A stretch of 64,000 nt of DNA, from positions 361,320 through 425,319 of the forward strand of contig NZ_JACIBK010000004.1 of NCBI RefSeq assembly GCF_014195325.1, in the 5' to 3' direction. The position numbers were made by a program, and so were the translations under genes. The notes beneath the pieces were generated by a model. The model was not told the origin of the DNA. It saw nothing but the letters and a program-made list of their open reading frames with translations, and ran no database searches. Shown in pieces: positions 56,825 through 64,000 of the stretch. The stretch's first letter is position 1. Each line of letters opens with the position of its first letter. This DNA is from Rhizobium sp. BK650 (GTDB taxonomy: Bacteria > Pseudomonadota > Alphaproteobacteria > Rhizobiales > Rhizobiaceae).

Positions 56825-57956
56825 ATGCGAGCGGAAATCCAGAACATAGTCGATGAAACCAAGCAGGCTATCACCCTGCTGAGGAGGCATCTTTGACTGG
56901 GACCAGGCAATAAGGCGACTGGACTGGTTGAACAACAAGGCAGAGGATCCCAACCTCTGGAACGATGCGCAGGAAGCCCAAAAGCTGATGCGCGAGCGCC
57001 AGCAGCTCGATGACGGCATCAACGGCGTCCGGACGCTCGAGCAGCAGCTCTCCGACAATATCGAGCTCATCGAGCTCGGCGAGGAAGAAGGCGACGAGAG
57101 CGTCGTCAAGGAAGCCGAGGAGGCGCTGAAAGGCCTGCAGGCCGAGGCAGCCCGCCGGCAGGTCGAGGCCATGCTATCAGGCGAAGCCGACGGCAACGAC
57201 ACCTATCTGGAAGTTCATTCCGGCGCCGGCGGCACGGAAAGCCAGGACTGGGCGAACATGCTGCTGCGCATGTATACCCGCTGGGCTGAGCGCCAGCGCT
57301 TCAAGGTCGAGCTCATGGAAGTGCATGACGGCGAAGAGGCCGGCATCAAATCCGCGACCCTGCTGGTCAAGGGCCACAACGCTTATGGCTGGTTGAAGAC
57401 GGAATCGGGGGTGCACCGCCTGGTGCGTATCTCGCCTTATGACAGCAATGCGCGCCGCCATACGTCCTTCTCGTCCATCTGGGTCTATCCGGTCGTCGAT
57501 GATTCGATCAACATTGAGATCAACGAAAGCGATTGCCGCATCGATACCTACCGCTCCTCGGGCGCCGGCGGCCAGCACGTCAACACGACAGACTCGGCTG
57601 TACGCATCACGCATATCCCGACGGGTATTGTCGTTGCCTGCCAGCAGGAGCGTTCGCAGCACAAGAACCGCGCGAAGGCGTGGGAAATGCTGCGTGCCCG
57701 CATGTATGAAGCCGAGCTGAAGAAGCGCGAAGAAGCTGCCAATGCCGAAGCCGCCTCCAAAACGGATATCGGCTGGGGCCACCAGATCCGTTCCTATGTC
57801 CTGCAGCCCTATCAGCTCGTGAAGGACCTGCGCACCGGCGTTACGAGCACCGCTCCCGACGACGTGCTCGATGGTGACCTGAACGAGTTCATGGAGGCAG
57901 CGCTCGCTCACCGCATTAGCGGCGCAGCCGATGCCGTCGTCGATGACATCGACTGA
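56825..57956 (+). CDS. prfB: peptide chain release factor 2, with programmed +1 frameshift
   Basis: RF2 terminates translation at UGA and UAA. The first frame, from ATG 56825, reads 23 codons and stops at TGA 56894-56896 in the context AGGAGG-CAT-CTT-TGA-C. This is the known RF2 autoregulatory slippage site with an internal Shine-Dalgarno sequence. Skipping T56894 restores the frame (GAC at 56895) and gives a 376-residue RF2. The catalytic loop [16 protein letters not shown] is intact. The codon-recognition region reads [13 protein letters not shown], with SPY where E. coli has SPF. Direct repeats of ACAGAATACCG lie just upstream. Confidence 0.96.
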
Positions 57957-57983
57957 GCGGAAAAGGCAGGCCTGAGATGAAAT

Positions 57984-58010
57984 GCCCCGGTAACGGGGCT
58001 TTTCTTTTTC
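57984..58010 (+). terminator. Rho-independent terminator of prfB
   Basis: GCCCCG (57984-57989), loop GTAA, CGGGGC (57994-57999), then TTTTCTTTTT. A textbook terminator 27 bases after the prfB stop, touching the 3' end of the convergent hydrolase gene. Confidence 0.9.
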
Positions 58011-59028
58011 AGGAGTCCGCTGAAATGCCGACTCCGTGAAAGAACACACCCGCCTGATCGGCGATCTCATCGTGGGCATCAGAACGGTCTATGCCGGCCG
58101 GGTCGGTAAACAGGTGCTCTGCAAAGGAAAGTCCTAATGCAGTGCCTTCCGGCAGGAAGATATAATGCTCAAGGCCGCCCGGAAGGATTTTGAGGGTGCT
58201 TCGGCGAAGGCGCGCATGCAGCCATGACGAACATTCTTCGACTGGGGCCGTGTCGTCGGCATCGCCGACCAGAATTAGTGCGGGCTTATCGACGGCTTTC
58301 AGGCTTTCCTCGCTGAAGCCGCGGATCGAGCGACCCGGCGCGCAGAGCAGCGCGGCTTTGATCCTGTCGTCTCGATAGGATTGCGACATTCGCGACCATG
58401 ATTGCCGAAATGCCGTGCTCGTACGAAACAACGACGGAATGTGGTCGGCGAGGTCAGGAAATTCCCGAGGACCGCGCGGCCCTCCAGCCTTCAGGCTAGA
58501 TTGTTCGAATTGCGAGAATTGCGCGACGGCGCCAAGAAGCAGCATCACCGTATAGGCTCCGGCTGAAAATCCGGCAGCAAACACTCTGTCGGTGCCGATA
58601 TGCCCGGCAAGGTCGTCCTGCCAGTCTTTTCGGCGATCAAGCAGGAGGCTGAGGTCGGGCGCGCGCTCCCAGAGACAGGCGAAAGCCTCGGCACGATAAG
58701 GTTCGCCGCCGGTATTGCCGTGATGGTCGACGCCGAGCGCGATAAACCCACGATTGACCAGGCGGCGGGCGAGCCATTCCAGCGCTGCGGCCGAAGCGCC
58801 GGTACCATGCGACAGCAGAACCAGCGGGTAGGGCTTTGCTGCCGGCCGAACGGGCGCATCACGGGCGACCGCGGCCCTCCGGAACCAGCTTCGTCCCGGG
58901 ATGTCGGTTTCAATCGATCCCTCGGCTGCCGGATACCACAGAGACCAGCGGACGGGTCTGGGGCCGGTCGCGTCCCAGTCCTGCCGCGTCTCGTCGTAGA
59001 GAACGCCTTCCCGAAAGCCGAGCTTCAT
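58009..59028 (-). CDS. alpha/beta hydrolase (dienelactone hydrolase / PAF-acetylhydrolase-like)
   Basis: A 339-residue hydrolase with the nucleophile elbow GFSAGAY (G-x-S-x-G), an oxyanion region LVLLSHGTGASAAAL, the probable acid Asp in LVGDADDTAP and the probable catalytic His in GGLEHYIFLP. No clear signal peptide is seen. The pattern fits the dienelactone-hydrolase-like predicted hydrolases; the substrate is unknown. It lies 31 bases downstream of the exported-protein gene on the same strand, so the two may be cotranscribed with nadK. Confidence 0.82.
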   Translation of the reverse strand: MKLGFREGVLYDETRQDWDATGPRPVRWSLWYPAAEGSIETDIPGRSWFRRAAVARDAPVRPAAKPYPLVLLSHGTGASAAALEWLARRLVNRGFIALGVDHHGNTGGEPYRAEAFACLWERAPDLSLLLDRRKDWQDDLAGHIGTDRVFAAGFSAGAYTVMLLLGAVAQFSQFEQSSLKAGGPRGPREFPDLADHIPSLFRTSTAFRQSWSRMSQSYRDDRIKAALLCAPGRSIRGFSEESLKAVDKPALILVGDADDTAPVEECSSWLHARLRRSTLKILPGGLEHYIFLPEGTALGLSFAEHLFTDPAGIDRSDAHDEIADQAGVFFHGVGISADS

Positions 59029-59059
59029 GGCTTGGCTCCGACGAATGGACCTGGGGCGC

Positions 59060-59593
59060 TCAGTTGGTCGCCTTCTCTACGGTGATGTCTCCAAACTCAT
59101 CGATCAGCACCGTCCAGCCATCGGGTTCGGCGGCAGGATCGGTCTTCAGATAGATTGTGGCGAAAAAGCCCGGCTCCTTGATGAAGCCGCTCGAATTTTC
59201 GGGTCGGATGTCGGTGACATAGGGTTTCAGGTCGCTGATTTCCTGCAGTTCGGCCGTCGAGACGATAGCAGGCCCGATGTCGCTCTGGGCAATCTGCTGC
59301 AGATAGACTTTGGAGGTCTTGTCCGGCTGGCGCACAGCGAAAAGCTTGTAGTAGCCGTGCCGCTGCTGCGGCTTGGCATCTTCGGTGCTGACGCTCTGCG
59401 TGGTGGTCGGAGCGCGCTCGACCGCCAGAGAATTACCGTCGTCTTCCCAATAGCCGGTACTGGTCGCAAAGAGGATAGACGGCGGCAGGATGTCGTCGTG
59501 AACGGCCTGCGCCCGGACCGCGACGGCTGATCCCGCCGCAGTAAAGCTTGCCACAATGAGCGTCGCCACGAATGCCTGCCGCATGGCCATCAT
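59060..59593 (-). CDS. exported protein of unknown function
   Basis: A 177-residue protein with a signal peptide (RQAFVATLIVASFTAAGSAV, cleavage near VRAQA about residue 30). The mature part has no cysteines and no domain I recognise; it contains YWEDDGNSLAVERAPTT and ends with ATIYLKTDPAAEPDGWTVLI. ATG 59593 directly follows the nadK stop with GAGGA upstream. Met at 59590 and 59584 are alternative starts. It is probably periplasmic. Confidence 0.75.
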   Translation of the reverse strand: MMAMRQAFVATLIVASFTAAGSAVAVRAQAVHDDILPPSILFATSTGYWEDDGNSLAVERAPTTTQSVSTEDAKPQQRHGYYKLFAVRQPDKTSKVYLQQIAQSDIGPAIVSTAELQEISDLKPYVTDIRPENSSGFIKEPGFFATIYLKTDPAAEPDGWTVLIDEFGDITVEKATN

Positions 59594-59594
59594 C

Positions 59595-60368
59595 TCAGTC
59601 CTCGAATTGTTCTGCCAGAATCCGGTCCGACCATGAGCGGTCGGGATCGGAAAGGATGCGTGCCGTCATGTCTTCGGATTGGGCAATGCGCACATGCAAT
59701 ACGGACTTGACCTCGGTGTTGTCAGCCACGGCATTCACCGGCCGCTTTCCCGCTTCCAATATGTGGATATCGACCGTCACCCGGTTGGGAAGCAGAGCGC
59801 CACGCCAGCGTCGCGGCCGAAAGGCGCTGACTGGCGTCATGGCGAGCAGGGGGGCGTCAAGCGGCAGGATTGGACCGTGAGCGGAAAGATTGTAGGCGGT
59901 GGAGCCGGCAGGTGTTGCCACCATCAGGCCGTCGCAGATCAATTCCTCGAGCCGCACACGGTTGTCGATTTCCACCCTGAGCTTCGCCGCCTGATAGGAC
60001 TGGCGGAAAAGATAGACCTCGTTGATTGCCAGCGCGGACGCATTGCTGCCGTCGGCATTGGTCGTCGTCATTTTCAGCGGATGAAAGGCATTCTCCACGG
60101 CGGTACAGATGCGGTCATGCAGATCGGCTGTCTTGTAGTCGTTCATGAGAAAGCCGACCGAGCCGCAATTCATCCCATAGACGAGTTTGCCGCTATTCAT
60201 CGTACTGTGCAGTGTCTGGAGCATGAAGCCGTCACCGCCAAGGGCGACGATCACGTCGGCTTCGTTTGCGGGCACGTCGCCGTAGAGACGAATCAGTTCG
60301 TCTCGTGCGGCAAGCGCTTCCGTGGTCGGCGAAGCGATAAAAGAAAGCGTCTGAAATGAACGGCCCAT
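59595..60368 (-). CDS. nadK: NAD kinase
   Basis: A 257-residue NAD kinase that makes NADP from NAD and ATP. The GGDG phosphate motif is in VIVALGGDGFMLQTLH. YGMNCGSVGFLMNDY and the NE/D region (ALAINEVYLFR, then DGLMVATPAGSTAYNLSAHG) are intact. It is first in a probable minus-strand unit with the exported protein and hydrolase genes; the following gene starts one base after its stop. Confidence 0.96.
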   Translation of the reverse strand: MGRSFQTLSFIASPTTEALAARDELIRLYGDVPANEADVIVALGGDGFMLQTLHSTMNSGKLVYGMNCGSVGFLMNDYKTADLHDRICTAVENAFHPLKMTTTNADGSNASALAINEVYLFRQSYQAAKLRVEIDNRVRLEELICDGLMVATPAGSTAYNLSAHGPILPLDAPLLAMTPVSAFRPRRWRGALLPNRVTVDIHILEAGKRPVNAVADNTEVKSVLHVRIAQSEDMTARILSDPDRSWSDRILAEQFED

Positions 60369-60641
60369 GCAATGCCCTTTGTTATGCTGCTCTAGCTAAA
60401 GGATAAAAGGCTTGTACGACAAGACGTTTTGCGTCTGCTGCCGGAGTTTGAGCAATTTCAGGAAACAAGAGATAGGTCGCCGCCTTTCGATCGATATGCC
60501 GTATCAGGTTACGCCCGCACTCGAATTGAACCTTATTAAAAGGCCGATGACTAAAAACTCCATTGTGGATAGCTTTGCCGAAACGCCATAAGGGGCAAAT
60601 TTCCTTTACAAAAAATCAGAATCTGCTACTTCGCAGCCATT

Positions 60642-60717
<76 letters not shown>

Positions 60718-60823
60718 TCTTTCCAAGCACTCTCCACTATATGAACAGAGACTGAAGAGCTGATTCAGGGGCAATTCAGGCGTGCTCGGCCACTATCGCT
60801 TCATCAGAAACGAGGAAGTGAGC

Positions 60824-61165
60824 ATGAAGATCTCCAGTCTTCTCCTAGCAGCCGCCCTTTCGGCCGGCACTTTGTTTTCCGCCGTTGCCCCGGCTGAGGC
60901 TATCCCTCTCGACCGTCCGGCAGTCTCGCAACAGAACGATGTGATTCAGGTCCGCGGCGGTGATCGCGATTGGGGCGATCGCGGTGACCGCGATTGGGGT
61001 GATCGCCGTGACTGGCGCGAGCGCCGCTATTGGCGTGAACGTCGCTACTGGCGCCCGGCCTGGGGCTATGAGCGCCGCTGGAGTCCGTGGGAGGAAGAGC
61101 GTTGGCGGGAACGTCAGTATTGGCGTCGCCATCACGGTGGACCCTATTGGCTCTACCGGGGCTGA
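60824..61165 (+). CDS. exported Arg/Trp/Tyr-rich repeat protein
   Basis: A 113-residue protein. A clean signal peptide (MKISSLLLAAALSAGTLFSA ... AEA-I, cleavage near residue 28) is followed by a strongly biased mature part: about 21 Arg and 11 Trp in the last 68 residues, in short repeats of the types RDWGDR and RRYWRE. The DNA is correspondingly repetitive. The frame opens earlier (60782), but ATG 60824 has GAGGAAG upstream. Similar basic, aromatic secreted proteins occur in rhizobia; the function is unknown. Binding to peptidoglycan or acidic surface polysaccharide is speculation. Confidence 0.75.
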   Translation: MKISSLLLAAALSAGTLFSAVAPAEAIPLDRPAVSQQNDVIQVRGGDRDWGDRGDRDWGDRRDWRERRYWRERRYWRPAWGYERRWSPWEEERWRERQYWRRHHGGPYWLYRG

Positions 61166-61200
61166 TAGCTGCCAGGGACTAACCATCTTCCAGCCAAAAC

Positions 61201-61238
61201 AAAACCCGTCGCAAGATTTCGACCTTGCGACGGGTTTT
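61201..61238. terminator. bidirectional Rho-independent terminator
   Basis: A perfect 15-bp stem, AAAACCCGTCGCAAG (61201-61215) with CTTGCGACGGGTTTT (61224-61238), and an eight-base loop. It has A's on one side and T's on the other, so it can end both the Arg/Trp-rich gene (plus) and the 51-codon gene (minus). Confidence 0.88.
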
Positions 61239-61261
61239 GTACTTTCGTTGTTCCAGGCAAG

Positions 61262-61417
61262 CTACTGCCCCGGCTGAGCCGAGTTTGCCGGTGCTGTCGG
61301 CGCCAGCGGGTCCGGCTGCCGGATTGGGTGCGACTTGTCCACCCAGATGAGACTTAGAATGATCATGACGAAGACCGCGATAAAGAGGACGCCGAAGATC
61401 AGCGGTCGAAATGCCAT
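61262..61417 (-). CDS. 51-residue single-pass membrane protein, unknown
   Basis: ATG 61417 (with AAGGAA ten bases upstream) opens a 51-codon frame. The peptide has an N-terminal membrane span (PLIFGVLFIAVFVMIILSLI, residues 5-24), then WVDKSHPIRQPDPL and a Pro/Ala-rich tail. It ends 24 bases before the bidirectional terminator, which supports it as a real unit. I recognise no family. Confidence 0.65.
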   Translation of the reverse strand: MAFRPLIFGVLFIAVFVMIILSLIWVDKSHPIRQPDPLAPTAPANSAQPGQ

Positions 61418-61598
61418 AGTATGGATTTCCTTTTTACCGTCGCCCCTGGAAAGAGAGCGTGTCGCCGATCATCAGGACCGGCCCGCTCTTTCCAAAGCGG
61501 AATATGGACCATGAGCAGAGGTGTTCAACCGGAAGAGCGGTATTCGTTACGTCTGTCCACGACATTTGGTGGCGGCGCCCGACAAGCCGGTATCAGTT

Positions 61599-62489
61599 CT
61601 ACGCCTTGAGGTGCAGTCGCGCAGCATAAAGCGCTATCGCCGCTGCATTCGAGACGTTGAGCGATTTGATAGCGCCGGGCATGTCGAGCCGGGCAAGCGC
61701 ATTGACGGTCTCGCGGGTCTTCTGCCGCAGTCCCTTGCCTTCCGAGCCGAGTACCAGAGCGACCCGATTTCCCGAGAATGTGCCCTCGATCGGCGCCGGT
61801 CCTTCCGAATCGAGCCCGATCGTGAAGAAGCCGAGCTTGTGCAATTCGCCAAGTGCGTCGGAGAGATTGGTAATCTGTATATAAGGTATGAGTTCCAACG
61901 CGCCGGAAGCGGATTTGGCAAGCACGCCGGATTCGGTCGGGCTATGTCTCTGGGTGGTGATAACGGCGCCGGCGTTGAAAGCGACCGCAGAACGCATGAT
62001 GGCTCCGACATTGTGCGGATCGGTCACCTGATCGAGCACGAGAAGCAACGGGCTGTCCTTCAGCGCTTCCAGTCGCCGGACGGGCAGGGGCCGCGTTTCC
62101 AGCATCACGCCCTGGTGAATTGCTTCCGGGCCGAGCACTTTGTCGATATCCTGCGGGGAAACGACTTCGACAGCAATGCCGATCCCGTCCGGATCGATCT
62201 CCAGGCGCGCCAGAGCATTCTGTGTTACCGACAGCTTGATGTTCTTACGTTCAGGATTTTCAAGCGCGGCGCGAACGGTATGAAGGCCGTAAAGGAAGAC
62301 CTGATCGGGGGCGAGCGCCGGCGGCTTCCAGTCATCTGCGCCGCGCCTACGCTTCTGTGGTCCGGGGGTCGGAATTTCACCACGCTCGCGCTTGGCGTCG
62401 CGATGCGCGCGCCGGAGCGTTGCATAATGCGTGTCCTTTGCGGACTTGTCGGTAGCGGACTTTCCGCCGGATTTGTTATCTTTGCTCAT
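61599..62489 (-). CDS. rlmB: TrmH-family RNA methyltransferase (RlmB-like)
   Basis: A 296-residue SPOUT-fold 2'-O-methyltransferase, probably modifying G2251-equivalent of 23S rRNA. A basic, disordered N-terminal extension (about 45 residues) precedes the substrate-binding domain (FLYGLHTVRAALENPERKN). The SPOUT motifs LVLDQVTDPHNVGAIMRSA, ALVLGSEGKGLR and IKSLNVSNAAAIALY are all present. The related TrmH enzymes share these motifs, so the exact target is an inference. The 181-base gap 61418-61598 contains an imperfect hairpin (about 61448-61495). Confidence 0.88.
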   Translation of the reverse strand: MSKDNKSGGKSATDKSAKDTHYATLRRAHRDAKRERGEIPTPGPQKRRRGADDWKPPALAPDQVFLYGLHTVRAALENPERKNIKLSVTQNALARLEIDPDGIGIAVEVVSPQDIDKVLGPEAIHQGVMLETRPLPVRRLEALKDSPLLLVLDQVTDPHNVGAIMRSAVAFNAGAVITTQRHSPTESGVLAKSASGALELIPYIQITNLSDALGELHKLGFFTIGLDSEGPAPIEGTFSGNRVALVLGSEGKGLRQKTRETVNALARLDMPGAIKSLNVSNAAAIALYAARLHLKA

Positions 62490-62693
62490 GCGGCTTTATA
62501 ACGATGGCGCCGGTTGCCGCATAGGCCTTCTTTCATGTGCCGGCTTTCAACAGGCGATGAAATTTTTCCTGTCTTTTCCATTGTCATCGTGTTGACAGAC
62601 TGAAATCGTCCGGTCATATACGCGGCGCAGACGACGGGGCGGCAACGCTTCAACGTCTGACGAACTTGGTCTCACGATCCGGACGAAAAGACT

Positions 62694-62778
62694 GGAGAGA
62701 TGCCCGAGTGGTTAAAGGGGACGGACTGTAAATCCGTTGGCTCAGCCTACGTTGGTTCAAATCCAACTCTCTCCACCA
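62694..62778 (+). tRNA. tRNA-Tyr (anticodon GTA)
   Basis: An 85-base class II tRNA: acceptor GGAGAGA/TCTCTCC, D-arm GCCCGAGTGGTTAAAGGGG, anticodon stem-loop ACGGACTGTAAATCCGT with GTA, a long variable arm (GGCTCAGCC), T-arm TTGGTTCAAATCCAA, and encoded CCA. It lies 25 bases before tRNA-Gly, so both are probably processed from one transcript. Confidence 0.97.
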
Positions 62779-62803
62779 TTCGTCATTGGATCTGACCAAT
62801 CCC

Positions 62804-62877
62804 GCGGGTATAGCTCAATGGTAGAGCAGCAGCCTTCCAAGCTGAATACGCGGGTTCGATTCCCGCTACCCGCTCCA
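62804..62877 (+). tRNA. tRNA-Gly (anticodon TCC)
   Basis: A 74-base cloverleaf: acceptor GCGGGTA/TACCCGC, D-arm GCTCAATGGTAGAGC, anticodon loop CTTCCAA with TCC, T-arm CGGGTTCGATTCCCG, and encoded CCA. The order tRNA-Tyr, tRNA-Gly, tuf is the familiar bacterial tRNA-tufB arrangement. Confidence 0.97.
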
Positions 62878-62912
62878 TCTTGCCTCCCGCTACCGCCGAA
62901 TGACGCCGGCTT

Positions 62913-63113
62913 TCAGAACTCGAAGACGAGATTCATGAAATTGCCGATGATCCAGTAGCCGAGCACCCCTATGGCTATGCCGGCGACGAAGACCGAATAC
63001 CGGGCCGCGTTTCTTTTAACGCTCGTACCCGTCTCGTCTTCGTGCGGAAAGCCGAATGCATGATGATCTTCCGCGAATGCCGAATAGTGGTTGTTGTAGC
63101 TTTCCGATCGCAT
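62913..63113 (-). CDS. 66-residue single-pass membrane protein, unknown
   Basis: A 66-residue protein with a polar, His-rich N-terminal half (MRSESYNNHYSAFAEDHHAF) and a C-terminal membrane span (YSVFVAGIAIGVLGYWIIGN, residues 39-58). GGAGGG seven bases upstream of ATG 63113 is a strong ribosome site. It lies on the minus strand between tRNA-Gly and tuf, an unusual place for a gene. I recognise no family. Confidence 0.65.
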   Translation of the reverse strand: MRSESYNNHYSAFAEDHHAFGFPHEDETGTSVKRNAARYSVFVAGIAIGVLGYWIIGNFMNLVFEF

Positions 63114-63473
63114 TGGATGTCCCTCCGAATATTAGAGAGGTATCATGCAAGCTTTCCTGTTTGGTGAAATCAATTAGTAAAATGTAATATAATCTGATCG
63201 GCGGATGTTGGGGTTACGATTGCAGAAGTTGCGCTCGCCACCTGCTGCCGCCAACGGAAGCGGGATCGACTGTCGATTTTGCCTGAGATTCCAGGTGTTT
63301 TAAGGCAGGTCTCGGCGACTCACCTTGCGAGTTCCGAATTATCGCCCATATGCGCCCACACGCCGAGAATGGCGTCTGCAATTAAGTCTTGCGCAATTTC
63401 GCCGAAAGCCTTAAACGGCGGCACTAAACCGGTTCGCCGGGGTCACCAATTTACGTTCACAGGAAGCATTCAA
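63114..63473. other. 360-base gap before tuf
   Basis: It must carry the leader and promoter region of tuf and of the divergent 66-codon gene. I see no promoter that I could defend and no strong hairpin. The tuf ribosome site AGGAAG (63461-63466) precedes the ATG by seven bases. Confidence 0.4.
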
Positions 63474-64000
63474 ATGGCAAAGAGTAAGTTTGAGCGCAAC
63501 AAGCCGCACGTCAACATTGGCACGATCGGCCACGTTGACCACGGCAAGACGTCTCTGACGGCAGCGATCACGAAGTACTTCGGTGAGTTCAAGGCGTATG
63601 ACCAGATCGACGCAGCGCCGGAAGAAAAGGCCCGCGGCATCACCATTTCGACGGCGCACGTCGAGTATGAGACGGCCAACCGTCACTATGCGCACGTCGA
63701 CTGCCCCGGCCACGCTGACTATGTGAAAAACATGATCACGGGTGCTGCGCAGATGGACGGCGCGATCCTGGTCTGCTCTGCCGCCGACGGCCCGATGCCG
63801 CAGACGCGCGAGCACATCCTGCTTGCCCGCCAGGTTGGCGTTCCGGCAATCGTTGTCTTCCTCAACAAGGTTGACCAGGTTGACGATGCCGAGCTTCTCG
63901 AACTTGTCGAGCTCGAAGTTCGCGAACTGCTGTCGTCCTACGACTTCCCGGGCGACGACATCCCGGTCGTCAAGGGTTCGGCCCTTGCTGCTCTTGAAGA
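63474..64000 (+). CDS. tuf: elongation factor Tu, N-terminal part (3' truncated by window edge)
   Basis: The first 175 residues of EF-Tu, the GTPase that delivers aminoacyl-tRNA to the ribosome. The start [20 protein letters not shown] is typical. GTPase motifs G1 (GHVDHGKT), the switch I Thr in ARGITI, G3 (DCPGHADYV) and G4 (NKVD) are visible. The gene runs past the end of the window. Rhizobia usually have two nearly identical tuf genes; which copy this is cannot be told from the visible part alone. Confidence 0.98.
   Translation, partial: MAKSKFERNKPHVNIGTIGHVDHGKTSLTAAITKYFGEFKAYDQIDAAPEEKARGITISTAHVEYETANRHYAHVDCPGHADYVKNMITGAAQMDGAILVCSAADGPMPQTREHILLARQVGVPAIVVFLNKVDQVDDAELLELVELEVRELLSSYDFPGDDIPVVKGSALAALE

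Noticed and set aside
56894..56896. In-frame TGA in prfB as a sign of a pseudogene.
   Set aside because: It is the conserved programmed frameshift site, with an internal Shine-Dalgarno sequence and CTT-TGA-C.

Overview
The window is a contiguous piece of an alphaproteobacterial chromosome, almost certainly a Rhizobium of the etli/leguminosarum/phaseoli group. The grounds are the GC-rich coding bias, the 14-gene nuo order with rhizobial insertions, DivK/PleD next to each other, DUF1467, DUF3572 and DUF983 proteins, rhizobial-type promoters (CTTGAC or TTGACA, N17, CTTATA-like), alphaproteobacterial LexA operators (GAAC-N7-GAACA) and two dispersed repeats that I recognise from rhizobial intergenic regions. 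No insertion sequence, prophage, CRISPR array or rRNA is present. It reads as ordinary core chromosome, so the interest lies in small genes, RNAs and control sites.

Layout. 1-19315: the 3' part of nuoA, then nuoB-N (respiratory complex I). Two small accessory genes are built into the operon, and birA, an RNase J gene, a methylmalonyl-CoA epimerase gene and a DUF1467 gene follow with tiny overlaps or gaps. 19316-20008 is a long intergenic region with a dispersed repeat, hairpins of a likely minus-strand small RNA, and the proS promoter. 20009-27655: proS, lolC, lolD, a DUF5680 gene on the other strand, a 28-codon membrane microgene with its own SOS operator and terminator, and dnaE. 27891-34142: an L,D-transpeptidase, SOS-controlled dinB, a GNAT gene, a HAD-like/DUF3572 pair, and the cell-cycle pair divK-pleD. 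34143-34903: a possible 35-codon ORF and a highly structured RNA whose position fits the cell-cycle sRNA EcpR1.

34904-46598 is mainly minus strand: rpmG, an MFS transporter, DUF983, RNase R, topoisomerase I, DprA, PlsY, a dihydroorotase-like protein that has lost its metal ligands, and PyrB. 46711-46825 is a second dispersed repeat. 46877-52116: an AidB-type acyl-CoA dehydrogenase, a GNAT gene and RNase E (minus) with a long leader. 52747-57956: a cell-wall amidase, PBP1A, and prfB with the programmed +1 frameshift. 58009-64000: a hydrolase, an exported protein, NAD kinase, tRNA-Thr, an Arg/Trp-rich exported protein, a 51-codon membrane protein, an RlmB-like methyltransferase, tRNA-Tyr, tRNA-Gly, a 66-codon membrane protein and the 5' part of tuf.

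Themes that tie genes together are respiration (nuo), envelope maintenance (Lol, L,D-transpeptidase, amidase, PBP1A, PlsY), RNA turnover (RNase J, RNase R, RNase E), DNA damage response (the two LexA-box genes beside dnaE and dinB) and cell-cycle control (divK, pleD and the adjacent sRNA). The best candidate for something undescribed is the SOS-boxed 28-residue membrane peptide at 23967-24053, which resembles Caulobacter SidA in size, topology and control. All positions and motifs were read by eye. Family assignments rest on motif recognition, not on searches.
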